From the NCBI RefSeq assembly GCF_003203515.1, contig NZ_BGNG01000003.1, positions 310,001-374,000 of the forward strand: a stretch of DNA of 64,000 nucleotides. The letters run 5' to 3'. The position numbers were made by a program, and so were the translations under genes. The stretch is from Glaciecola sp. KUL10 (GTDB lineage: Bacteria; Pseudomonadota; Gammaproteobacteria; Enterobacterales; Alteromonadaceae). Shown here one piece after another: positions 19,097 to 28,018 of the stretch. Numbering within the stretch: position 1 is the stretch's first letter; the number at the start of each line of letters is the position of its first letter. The notes beneath the pieces are model-generated. The model ran no database searches. It saw nothing but the letters and a program-made list of their open reading frames with translations, and was not told the DNA's origin.

Positions 19097-20040
19097 TACT
19101 TTAAACCAACTTGGTGAGTCGCTAAAAACTGCTTAAGACGACGGCTGTAAACCCCCTTGGCATAACGATTACTGCCTATAAAGTGAATTAATTCATAGCT
19201 ACTCTGGTTGAACCCTTTGATCCACGGGAAACCAAAATTTTGATACTCAGGCCATGGTAGAGCTTCACTTGGGTCGCACAAAGAAATCATCACGTTGCTA
19301 GAGAGCTGTTCGGATCCCCACTGCCGCCATTTATTCTCGCCAAGATTCGATTCCATTTCATGTGAAAAAGATGAAAGGCTTTCTCTTAAATTACACCCCT
19401 TCGGAAATCCAGCAAAGGCAGAGCACCCTCTTATATATTTATTCATTTTTATGCTTCGCAATTGATCAAAGAGTGATTCAGCCATTACTTGAACATGCTC
19501 TCCATTCCAACTGCGAGCAAGGTTTGACATTTCTACAGGACTAATTGGCTTCTGCCAATGCTCTCCAACAATTGTAAACGCCTTATTGTGTAGGATGTTT
19601 TCACGTACTTGCTTTAACCCCCCAGAGCTAAAGGTGTCACTATCAACTTGAACAACGTATGAGTTTGCACATAACTCGAGAATATGACACAGACGTTCCC
19701 ATGTTCCCCCACTAGGACAACCCTCAAGATTAATTTTGTTTATGTGAGTGAGGTTTGGGTTGTCAAAAGTTCTATTTAAAAGTGCTTTATCTTTTTCAGT
19801 TAAAGAGCCGTCATCTAAAAGCTCCAACTTAACCTTAAGGCCAATCGATTCTATAAAGCTTACAAGCGCCATCACTCCCATATATATTGCAGAATGATGA
19901 AGTTGTGAGACAACAGTTACGTCGAAATCAACTTTCGATAAATTTCCAAGTTCAAATTTGCACTTTTCAATTTTTCTACTATTAAATCTAAACTGCTTTT
20001 GTCTAATATTGGTTAGTGCATCATTGACAATTTTAAACAC
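19096..20040 (-). CDS. Putative glycosyltransferase, unclassified GT-A type
   Basis: I start it at the GTG at 20040, preceded by AGGTGG five bases upstream, giving 314 residues; ATG 20067 or TTG 20076 are alternatives that run deeper into the ligase gene. It shows VTVVSQLHHSAIYMG, LLDDGSLTEKD and VVQVDSDTFSSGG, where Asp-Ser-Asp looks like a metal-binding DXD. No signal peptide was seen. The pattern fits a nucleotide-diphospho-sugar transferase of no named family. The 3' end overlaps the fusion gene by one base. Confidence 0.55.
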   Translation of the reverse strand: MFKIVNDALTNIRQKQFRFNSRKIEKCKFELGNLSKVDFDVTVVSQLHHSAIYMGVMALVSFIESIGLKVKLELLDDGSLTEKDKALLNRTFDNPNLTHINKINLEGCPSGGTWERLCHILELCANSYVVQVDSDTFSSGGLKQVRENILHNKAFTIVGEHWQKPISPVEMSNLARSWNGEHVQVMAESLFDQLRSIKMNKYIRGCSAFAGFPKGCNLRESLSSFSHEMESNLGENKWRQWGSEQLSSNVMISLCDPSEALPWPEYQNFGFPWIKGFNQSSYELIHFIGSNRYAKGVYSRRLKQFLATHQVGLK

Positions 20041-21344
20041 GCGTTCCACCTTTAATGGGTTTGACATGCGCAGCAAAAGGCTCTTTGATTGCGTTGAAGC
20101 GTATTGCTAGTGCAATTAAAAGAAGTGTCATTTCGTTATAAGCAACACTTAACGCTGCTCCTGAAACTAAATAACACACAAGCGCAAGCCGGAGATAAAC
20201 ACTGGCTTCAGATAGCCAATCGGATTTGTTATTTGGTATTGAAAGTTTCGTATAAGACTTAAATCGCCGGTAGGCCGTCATTATTATGCCAAAAAAAGAG
20301 GAAAAAAGCCAACAAAACCCAAATCGCCCAAAACTTGAAAATATATACTGTGCGCAACATGCCCCTTTGTAGGGTACGGAGATGGAATAAAACTCACAAG
20401 GTTCCAATATCCCATAACACCCTGCCATACAGGCCCATATGCGACAGAGTCAAATCCAGCTCCCCATATGGGAGATTGTATTGCAAGTAAAATACTTAGT
20501 TTCCAAGCGATAAGTCGCCCTTGGAATGAGCTATCTTCATTCGCTTCTGTGATTGTTTGCATCCTGTCAAACCATTCGTCATCCAATAATCCAAGTGCGA
20601 AAACACCAAGAATTAATGCAATTGTTGAGAGTAGGAACTTATGCTTGCTTTTTAAAAAATAAAAACCAAATAGCACAAGCAAGCCCAGCAGCCCTCCCCT
20701 TGAGTCACTACCCAATACAAAGATAATGCTGGAACAAATTGCACCAATTAAACCTAACACGAATATTTTAGAGTTTTTGTGTTGAGAAATTAAATATAGG
20801 CACATTGGAATAGTCATCAATGTAGCAAAAGCCGAAAGATTATTATCATTAAATGTAGAACTCATTCCGTAGACAACGTGGTTTCCTCCGCTTACCGCAA
20901 CTTTGATACCCTGTTTGGCGGCTGTTGCAGCCACGGACAAAACACAAGCCCACATTAGAGCCTGCAAGTGAAGCTTTGAATTGACAATCAGCGAAGCAAA
21001 AATTAAGAATAACAGTGACTTAAAAAGAGTAGTGTAACCGTCGTGGACCAAGACATCGAGACTGTTGTGAAAAATGGATGATAAGGTCGCAATTAAAAAA
21101 AGAAAACCAGTAAGGTGTAAATCGAATCTTTCTTGACTACAGGTTTGTTTTTCATTATTAAATACCCTCCCATAGTGCATAAAGCAAATAGGAAATTCCA
21201 ACGAATACTTGTCGCGAACCCATATGTCCATGTTTGAATTGGTATTAATGAAGTAAAAAGCCACAAACTCAAGCCTATAAACGGCTTTCTAATCGCGGCA
21301 AAAACCAGATAAGGAAGCAATATCAAAAGAACTATATCACGCAT
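20033..21344 (-). pseudogene. O-antigen-ligase-like, XrtA-associated O-glycosylation ligase, with two frameshifts
   Basis: Three consecutive minus-strand frames make one polytopic membrane protein. Part 1 (21344 to about 21101) begins RDIVLLILLPYLVFAAIRKP, the signature of the exosortase A-associated O-glycosylation ligase. Part 2 runs to about 20297 and carries the large periplasmic loop region (GRLIAWKLS, GAGFDSV, HSIYFQVLGDLGF). Part 3 ends at 20033. Each break sits at a run of seven A on the plus strand (21095-21101 and 20291-20297); an eighth base in each restores 437 residues, the usual family size. The role would be polymerising or attaching glycans in the periplasm. If real, both breaks inactivate it. 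Confidence 0.85.
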
Positions 21345-21346
21345 CT

Positions 21347-21484
21347 TTATTTTTCAACTCTTGATGTAGTCTTACCTTGATGTTTTTCTTTTCCTTTTTG
21401 TTCTTTATCGTCTAATTTCATTGCTTGCCAACACAGATAAGGGAGGAGCACAAAAACAATTAAAAACACAAAATTGTCGATCAT
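21347..21484 (-). CDS. Small single-span membrane protein (45 residues)
   Basis: A 45-residue ORF starts at ATG 21484 with GAGGAG about eight bases upstream and ends two bases before the ligase start. Residues 3-18 form one hydrophobic span (NFVFLIVFVLLPYLC). The remainder is a short, highly charged Lys/Glu/Gln tail. It fills the gap between the beta-helix gene and the ligase exactly, with one- and two-base spacings, which argues that it is a real operon member. No family is recognised. It may be a subunit or regulator of the ligase or exosortase. Confidence 0.65.
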   Translation of the reverse strand: MIDNFVFLIVFVLLPYLCWQAMKLDDKEQKGKEKHQGKTTSRVEK

Positions 21485-21485
21485 A

Positions 21486-22760
21486 TTAGCGCTCCTCTAA
21501 AAACGACTCAAAAAAGTTAAGAAATTGATTATTATTTGCTTCGATAGGCGAATTTTTTGTTTTGTTTTTAATACTTCCATGTAATGTATTATTTTCAAAC
21601 ACTATATTGTCACTTTCAAGAGCAACATCCACTCCTAAAGAGTTCAATAGGACGTTGTTTTTAATAGTTATGGAATCGGAGTTGTTCACGTAAATAGATA
21701 CGTCAGTTAAACAATTCATAATTAAGTTATTGTGCATGTTGCCGTTTTGGTGTTCGAATTCACACTGTTCAGATTGGCAAAAGTCGACGCCGGTTCCACC
21801 GCCACCAAAAGATAACCCGACCCGAGTGTCACGTATAGAATATATAGGAACATTGTAACTGCATGCCACTATATTTCCTTCGAACGAGCCAAGTCGCCCA
21901 CCGCCCTTTAAAAACGCACCATATGCTACTCCATTGCCTAATTCTTTTGAAAAATCTGCTATAAAGTTGTCTTTTATCTTCCAAAAATCTCCGCCAACAA
22001 TATCGAGCGGAGTAACAGGTAGGCCTGTGTTTCTTGGCCATTCGTTGTAAAACCGGTTGTTTAGCACGGTCACAAAATCAGGAAACTTGGTTGTCCCAAT
22101 TTTATCAATCACACCGCCATTACTTTTTATAGCAGCATTAAAATTAACAAAATCATTATTAGTAAACGTGACGTTGTCAGCATCGCCCTTAAGGTGAAAG
22201 GCATGCTCACAGTGAGAATCGATATCGCAAATGCCTTTAAATATAATGGCGTCAATATGCCAATTTTGAGTTCTGATCTCGAACCCAACCATCTTGTCTA
22301 GTTCAAACACTACATTGCCGCTTCTAACCCCAGTTATTACAATTGGGAGTGAGGACCGCTGACTGCTGAGCACAATCGGGCGGCCTTCAAATTTATAAAC
22401 CCCAGGGGCCACAACGATACTTTGACCTGCTTTTGCATTGTCCAACGCATTTAAAAACTCTTCGGCGGTAGCGACATTCACTTGTTCAAAAGCTGAAAAG
22501 CTTTGCTCCAATCTCTCAAAGTTCGAATAGAGTTTATCTACAATTTCAACTGATGTAGCGGGTAGAAAAGGAACAGACCTCAAAGCATCATTAACTATCG
22601 AGTAAATTGAGTGTCTAAATCCGCTTTGTTTAGGGGTATTTAGTTCAAAGTATTTTGCTCCACCTACAAGCAACCTTGCAATATTTTGTTGATATTGCCA
22701 CCCGAGAAAAAGGGTGATACACAAGCAAATCGAAAAGATCAATAATAGACGCTTGATCAT
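21486..22760 (-). CDS. Membrane-anchored or secreted right-handed beta-helix protein (chondroitinase-B-like)
   Basis: The protein has 424 residues with an N-terminal hydrophobic anchor or signal (about 5-22). From about 100 it is a right-handed parallel beta-helix. VATAEEFLNALDNAKAGQSIVVAPGVY is the opening of the PL6/chondroitinase-B-like fold, and many N-N-x-hydrophobic rungs follow (NVTFTNNDF, ITIKNNVLLNS, IVFENNTLHGS). Family members are polysaccharide lyases or epimerases acting outside the cytoplasm. I could not assign catalytic residues. Its start overlaps the upstream beta-helix gene by four bases. Role: trimming or modifying the glycan. Confidence 0.7.
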   Translation of the reverse strand: MIKRLLLIFSICLCITLFLGWQYQQNIARLLVGGAKYFELNTPKQSGFRHSIYSIVNDALRSVPFLPATSVEIVDKLYSNFERLEQSFSAFEQVNVATAEEFLNALDNAKAGQSIVVAPGVYKFEGRPIVLSSQRSSLPIVITGVRSGNVVFELDKMVGFEIRTQNWHIDAIIFKGICDIDSHCEHAFHLKGDADNVTFTNNDFVNFNAAIKSNGGVIDKIGTTKFPDFVTVLNNRFYNEWPRNTGLPVTPLDIVGGDFWKIKDNFIADFSKELGNGVAYGAFLKGGGRLGSFEGNIVACSYNVPIYSIRDTRVGLSFGGGGTGVDFCQSEQCEFEHQNGNMHNNLIMNCLTDVSIYVNNSDSITIKNNVLLNSLGVDVALESDNIVFENNTLHGSIKNKTKNSPIEANNNQFLNFFESFLEER

Positions 22761-23775
22761 TCAAACAGCCCTAGATGAGCAGCTTGTAACAAACCTAAGG
22801 TAGGAAAGGCGTCGTCTTTTAGACCAATAGATTTGCGGGATTCGAAATGAAAATTATCTTCTTTGTTTATTCTATTCACATCCCAAAAACTGCCAATTAT
22901 CAAGTTATTATTTATTTCGACAGACAAATTAGGCAAGTTATCTCTTATCCCAAGTAAAATATTCCCATTCGGACGCTCCGCAAGAATCACACTGTTACGA
23001 ACATTAATTATTTGGCGCCTTTGTCTGCCAATATTCTCTAATCCAAAACCAATCAATTGGCTATTAACAGTGTTACGCCCCTGATACAAAACCGATCCAA
23101 CAATTTCGAACTCTCCACCCGATGAAATATCAAACAATCGGCTGTCATCTGCGTCACCAGAGCTAATAATAGAATCTATAATACGCGTGACTTTAGAACG
23201 ACTTTTCACAGCATGTGCTTGATCTTTACTGCCAATAATCTTCGTGTTTATTATTGTTAGCATTTCTCCATTAGAATACACAGAGTGCGCTCTACCTCGA
23301 TTACCTAGCGCTTCAAATCTGCTATTTCGAATAGTCAATGAACCTGTGTTTCCAGCTTGTAAGACACCCTGTTCAGAGTTGTGGAAATAAACATTGTTTA
23401 GAGTCAGGTCACGTCCTTCTTGTCTAATACATGCGCCATTTTGGTCTCTAACTCTAACTTGGGAGCACTCTACATCCTCAATTAATACGTTATTGCCTTT
23501 CACCACGAAGGTGGCTTTTCCCTCTTTGGTAGCTGCGACAAAATGCGCCCCCATTCCAGATAAAACGACATTATCGTGTCTAATTATGATGCCAACACTA
23601 TACAGGCCAGGCCCCAAATAAATTCGGCTGCCGGGCTTGATGTGAGTTTCAACTTCTTCGAGAGAGTTTATAATTTTTCCATCTACAACAATTTGATTGT
23701 TTTTAAGCGCAAAATCATCTGACTTTGTAAAAAGCTAAAAAGCAAAAAGGTAGTTATAGAGACTAACCTGATCAT
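22757..23775 (-). pseudogene. Secreted right-handed beta-helix protein, frameshifted in the signal peptide
   Basis: From ATG 23775, overlapping the stop of the upstream GT4 gene by one base, the frame encodes a signal-like start (MIRLVSITTFLLFSF) and then shifts. The adjoining frame continues TKSDDFALKNNQIVVDG and gives about 310 residues of parallel beta-helix with N-x-[LIV] rungs to 22757. One extra A in the five-A run at 23729-23733 restores 339 residues; adding it to the two neighbouring five-A runs would create a stop. A TTG at 23617 gives only an uncleaved fragment. It is probably a glycan-binding or lyase-like protein paired with the next gene. Confidence 0.75.
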
Positions 23776-24911
23776 TATTCACATTCCGCAAATAGGGAAA
23801 CAATTTGAGAAGCGTTGGCTTGCCAAGTAAGCGACTTTTGCTCAATGGTAAGCGCAGCGTTGCAACCCAATTCATTGCGCAAGTTCTCATCTTTACAGAG
23901 ACTTTTTATCGCAAGTTGAAGTGCCTCTGAATCATCACTATTAAAAAGCAGTGCATTGTAATTATTTGTGAGCAACTCTTTGATGTTAGGAGCGTCAGGA
24001 GCAATGATTGCTTTACCAGTAGCCATATATTCAAGCATTTTCAGCGGGGAGGCGTAGTGTGTTACATCTGGTTGAAGTGCAATATCAATGATGTTTAGCC
24101 ATTTGAACATTTCATCTCTTTCAACAATACCTGACACGTAGAGTTTTTCCTGCATACCTAAGGTTTGAGCTTGTGCTTCCAGCTTTTCGACTTCGGGTCC
24201 ATCACCCACTATTAATAATTTGCACGAAACCTCTTCTAGCTCTTTCATTAAACTTAAGACTCGATCCAATCCGTGCCATGCTCTCACAAATCCCACAAAT
24301 CCAATGACTATACTTTCATCTTTATCATAATTATCAGGCTTTGATAGGCTGTCAGAAAAACGCTCATGGTTAATCCCATTTGGGATCACAACTATTTGTG
24401 ATTCGGGTACATCAAGCTCTCTCGCATAATCAGCTAGCACGTCAGTCACTGGTAAAATCTTGTCAGCATGACGCCAACAATATGCTTGACTCCACTTGGC
24501 TAGCCCATCTAATGCAATGCCGTCATATTTCTTACGTTCTTCGTATATAGGCGCGTTGACTTCGAGTAAGAATGGCAAGCCAAATAAATTTTTTGCCCAA
24601 ATTCCTGCCGGCAAAAATAAATTATAACGTTCATAAATAGCATCTGGCTTATATCGGATAATTGCGATACTTAATTTTATAAATGCGTAAAACGCGTACG
24701 TGAACTCCGCTAACTCATAAAGCCATTGTGGAAGTTTAGACTTCAGCGTATCGACAAAACCACCGTCACTGCCAAACTCGCTGTTTTCAGCTACTTTTGG
24801 CGCCACCAAAATGATTTCATGTCCCTGTAGCTTTAAGGCATTAATTATTTCCTCAACGTGCACATATTGACCATCTTTTGATGCAATGCGGTGGTGATAT
24901 AAGATTTTCAT
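23775..24911 (-). CDS. Family 4 glycosyltransferase
   Basis: The protein has 378 residues in the GT-B fold. The N-terminal domain starts KILYHHRIASKDGQYVHVEEI, and the C-terminal nucleotide-sugar domain contains IGFVGFVRAWHGLDRV (about 196-211), LLIVGDGPE (about 224-232) and the acidic PLKMLEYMATGKAIIAP motif (about 286-302) with the E-x7-E-type donor residues. Such enzymes are retaining transferases at the cytoplasmic membrane face. It lies one base after the next GT4 gene, so the two are probably coexpressed. Donor unknown. Confidence 0.85.
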   Translation of the reverse strand: MKILYHHRIASKDGQYVHVEEIINALKLQGHEIILVAPKVAENSEFGSDGGFVDTLKSKLPQWLYELAEFTYAFYAFIKLSIAIIRYKPDAIYERYNLFLPAGIWAKNLFGLPFLLEVNAPIYEERKKYDGIALDGLAKWSQAYCWRHADKILPVTDVLADYARELDVPESQIVVIPNGINHERFSDSLSKPDNYDKDESIVIGFVGFVRAWHGLDRVLSLMKELEEVSCKLLIVGDGPEVEKLEAQAQTLGMQEKLYVSGIVERDEMFKWLNIIDIALQPDVTHYASPLKMLEYMATGKAIIAPDAPNIKELLTNNYNALLFNSDDSEALQLAIKSLCKDENLRNELGCNAALTIEQKSLTWQANASQIVSLFAECE

Positions 24912-24912
24912 T

Positions 24913-26106
24913 TCAAGACTTTCTCTGTGCCATTATTGCTTCAAAAATAGTGTGTTGCCCCTTACTAGTTGAATACCAGTCAAACTGTTCTGCATATTCT
25001 CGTGTGCATTGCCGACTTGGATACTCGGCCAAGAGCGCCTTAACACCTTCTGCAATAGCTTTTGAAGAGCGTTCCACTAATAAACCAGCAGTTTTACTTT
25101 GAACCACCTCAGGTGTGCCCCAAATATTCGTCGCGACGACAGGTGTTCCACATGCCATGGATTCTAATAACACATTAGCCCATCCCTCTCGGCTAGATGC
25201 AAGCACTAAGGCATCACTGATTTGATAATACCGCCTCAACGTTGTCTGGTCGAGCGACCCTAAAAACACAACTCTATTTTCGAGCCCTAATGCTGCAACA
25301 CTGGCTTGTAACTTGTATTCATCTGGACCATTTCCTGCGATAAACAGGACAGCATTAGGGAGATACTTCAGCGATTCAATGACTAAATAGTGCCCTTTTC
25401 TTTCAATTAACCAGCCTACTGACAACAGAATATATTGATCTGGCCCTATTTCGAGGTTTAGGTGTTTTCTTGCTTGTGCTCGTTTGTCTTCGTCTATTAT
25501 AGAAAAGAATGTTAAATCCACTCCATTTCTAAGCGTGACCGGCTGCTTCGCGCCTAACTCATTTAACCTATCGGTCAAGGCTTGGCAAACCGCGATTGAT
25601 TTCTCAGCTCGGCCAATTGCCCACTTAATCATTTTTTGCGGTAAAGCCATATCCGCGATTAAATTAATATCAGTTCCGCGTGAGGTGCAAGTAAAAGGCA
25701 ACTTAAAAAACATCGCTACGATTGCAATAGCAACACCGTCTGGGTAGAAGTAATGCCCGTCAATTAAATCTGGCTGTAATCCCTTTCGTTTAAGTTTAGC
25801 TAAACAAATAATCAATGACACTGCCATAAAAAACGGTGTTAATAACATGCCAACTTTTGGAATCACCAAATATCGCGGGTGATAAATGTTGACGCCATGC
25901 CGAACTTCAGCATGTTTGACATCGACGAACTTAGCATACTCTTTAAACCATTTAGACTTGAGAGGAAACCAAGGCACTGGAGCAATAACCGTCGCTTGGA
26001 TATCAGGAAAGTGCTTTTGTAAATGACGAAGTCTATTTTCTACAAAAATACCGTGTTTAGGATCTTCGTTATTTGGATACAGACTGGAGATTGTTAAGAT
26101 ATTCAA
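24913..26106 (-). CDS. Family 4 glycosyltransferase
   Basis: The protein has 397 residues with GT-B organisation. It begins MNILTISSLYPNNEDPKHGIFVENRL, has a hydrophobic linker around 88-103 and the DLIDGHYFYPDGVAIA region. The donor half contains LLSVGWLIERKGHYL, FIAGNGPDE and SSREGWANVLLESMACGTPVVAT, which supply the E-x7-E motif typical of GT4 retaining enzymes. Its start lies eight bases after the amidotransferase stop. It very likely adds a hexose to the XrtA glycan, but the donor is not readable. Confidence 0.85.
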   Translation of the reverse strand: MNILTISSLYPNNEDPKHGIFVENRLRHLQKHFPDIQATVIAPVPWFPLKSKWFKEYAKFVDVKHAEVRHGVNIYHPRYLVIPKVGMLLTPFFMAVSLIICLAKLKRKGLQPDLIDGHYFYPDGVAIAIVAMFFKLPFTCTSRGTDINLIADMALPQKMIKWAIGRAEKSIAVCQALTDRLNELGAKQPVTLRNGVDLTFFSIIDEDKRAQARKHLNLEIGPDQYILLSVGWLIERKGHYLVIESLKYLPNAVLFIAGNGPDEYKLQASVAALGLENRVVFLGSLDQTTLRRYYQISDALVLASSREGWANVLLESMACGTPVVATNIWGTPEVVQSKTAGLLVERSSKAIAEGVKALLAEYPSRQCTREYAEQFDWYSTSKGQHTIFEAIMAQRKS

Positions 26107-26114
26107 AAGTACAC

Positions 26115-28016
26115 TCAGGCGCGCGATGCTTTCAATTTTGCATCACTGCAAATAACGTTAGAAAGCATGAATAAAGACCAAAGTGCATCTGAATGATCAT
26201 GGTTACCCTTTTTGTGATTAGCCAATAAAATATCAATTTTTTGGACATCAAACAAAGCCTGATTGACAAAGTCAGGCTCATTAAGTGCAGATTGAAGCTT
26301 CTGATATAGAGGCTCTCTTAACCATTCAGCCAGAGGAATACTAAAGCCCATTTTTTCTCTATACAGGTTATCTTCAGAAAGGTGCGGCTCCAGCGCTTTT
26401 TTTAGCCCTGCCTTACCATTTTTGCCTTTTAGTGAAAATGTCGTTGGCAAGGCAAAAGCCCATTCTATAAAGGTATGGTCTAGCATAGGCACCCTGACTT
26501 CCAAACTATTTGCCATGCTAGCCCTGTCTACTTTGGTTAATATATCCCCTGGCATCCATGTTTTGAGATCTAAGTATTGTGCTTCTTTAATGGGATCTGA
26601 AAAGCTTTTCCCATTAACAAGATCTTTGAATACTTGCACCGAGCAATAATCACCGAGCTTTTGTTTAAAACTTGAGGAATATAGTGATTTGCGTTCGTCT
26701 AAACGAATCTTACTAATACTATTTAAATACGCTTCACTGTGACTTAACGCGAGTGACTGAAACGTTGTTTTTGCTCTAAGGAATCTAGGAGCCCAATCTA
26801 ATTTGGGGTAAAGAAAAGCAAGTGGCTTAAAAATCACTCTGCGCAACCACAGAGGAAGCTTTTCTCTTACTTTCGATTCATTTGCATGTAAGCGGTATCG
26901 ACGGTAACCAACAAATAGCTCGTCGCCACCATCGCCTGACAAGCAAACCGTCACTTTTTTTCTAGCGGCTTCACATACTTTAAAAGTAGGTAAAGCAGAA
27001 CTATCAGCGAAGGGTTCATCATACATTTCAGCAAGGCGATCAACGATTTCAAAGCTTTCATGATCGACAACTTCTAAGGTGTGGTTTGTTTGATAACGTT
27101 TAGCAACGATATCTGCAAACTCAGATTCATTTACTTCAGGAACGTCAAACCCAATTGCAATTGAGTTAACTGGCTCATCTTGTAATTGAGACATCATCGC
27201 AACGACTGCGCTAGAATCAACACCGCCGGATAGAAAGGCCCCAAGAGGGACTTCAGACATCATTCTTAGGTCTGTCACTTGTTTCAAACGGCTTATTGTC
27301 TCTTCGTCACTTGGCGCTTCAAATTCTGCATCACCATGAGGTACATCCCAATACTCAACTGGATTGATCTCTTTTGTGCTTGAATCGACTAAAAAATAGT
27401 GGCCGCTACATAACTTATTTGAATGCCTGTATAAGGTCTTAGGTTCTGGCACATAACCAAACGTCATATAATCTTCAATCGCCTTAGGGCACATATCAAA
27501 ATCAAAAGACGGATGGGCTTTGAGCGCTTTTAGTTCAGATGCAAAAAACAGCGTGTCATCTATTATCGTATAAAAAAGTGGTTTCTCACCTATGCGGTCT
27601 CTCGCGATAAATAGCACTTGCTCCTGCTTGTCCCATATTGCAAATGCAAACATACCGTTTAAATGCTCTAAACACTCTTTACCCCACGCATCATAAGCAT
27701 TCAGGATTGTTTCGGTATCACTATGAGTTTGGAACTGATAACCCCGTTTTTCGAGTGTTTTATTGACACTTAAATAGTTATATATTTCACCATTAAAGAC
27801 CACCACGTAACGGTTGTCTTGGCTATGCATCGGCTGCTGCCCTGCGCTAACATCTATGATCGATAGTCGTCGATGCGCCAAACCAACTTGATTGTCAAAG
27901 TAAAAACCATCAGCGTCCGGGCCTCGATGTGCGATTTTCGCATTCATTTCCTTCAATATTTCAGGCGTTGCTTTAGCTTTTTTGCTTAATAAAATATAAC
28001 CGCTTAAACCACACAT
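26115..28016 (-). CDS. XrtA-associated asparagine-synthase-like amidotransferase
   Basis: The protein has 633 residues. An N-terminal class II glutamine amidotransferase domain has nucleophile Cys2 (MCGLSGYI), RGPD (31-34) and NGEIYN (75-80). An asparagine-synthase domain carries the PP-loop SGGVDSS (263-269). This is the exosortase A system-associated amidotransferase type. It would use glutamine and ATP to amidate a carboxylate, for example a uronic acid of the glycan. It is two bases from the upstream sugar transferase gene. The fold is secure; the target is inferred. Confidence 0.9.
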   Translation of the reverse strand: MCGLSGYILLSKKAKATPEILKEMNAKIAHRGPDADGFYFDNQVGLAHRRLSIIDVSAGQQPMHSQDNRYVVVFNGEIYNYLSVNKTLEKRGYQFQTHSDTETILNAYDAWGKECLEHLNGMFAFAIWDKQEQVLFIARDRIGEKPLFYTIIDDTLFFASELKALKAHPSFDFDMCPKAIEDYMTFGYVPEPKTLYRHSNKLCSGHYFLVDSSTKEINPVEYWDVPHGDAEFEAPSDEETISRLKQVTDLRMMSEVPLGAFLSGGVDSSAVVAMMSQLQDEPVNSIAIGFDVPEVNESEFADIVAKRYQTNHTLEVVDHESFEIVDRLAEMYDEPFADSSALPTFKVCEAARKKVTVCLSGDGGDELFVGYRRYRLHANESKVREKLPLWLRRVIFKPLAFLYPKLDWAPRFLRAKTTFQSLALSHSEAYLNSISKIRLDERKSLYSSSFKQKLGDYCSVQVFKDLVNGKSFSDPIKEAQYLDLKTWMPGDILTKVDRASMANSLEVRVPMLDHTFIEWAFALPTTFSLKGKNGKAGLKKALEPHLSEDNLYREKMGFSIPLAEWLREPLYQKLQSALNEPDFVNQALFDVQKIDILLANHKKGNHDHSDALWSLFMLSNVICSDAKLKASRA

Positions 28017-28018
28017 CT

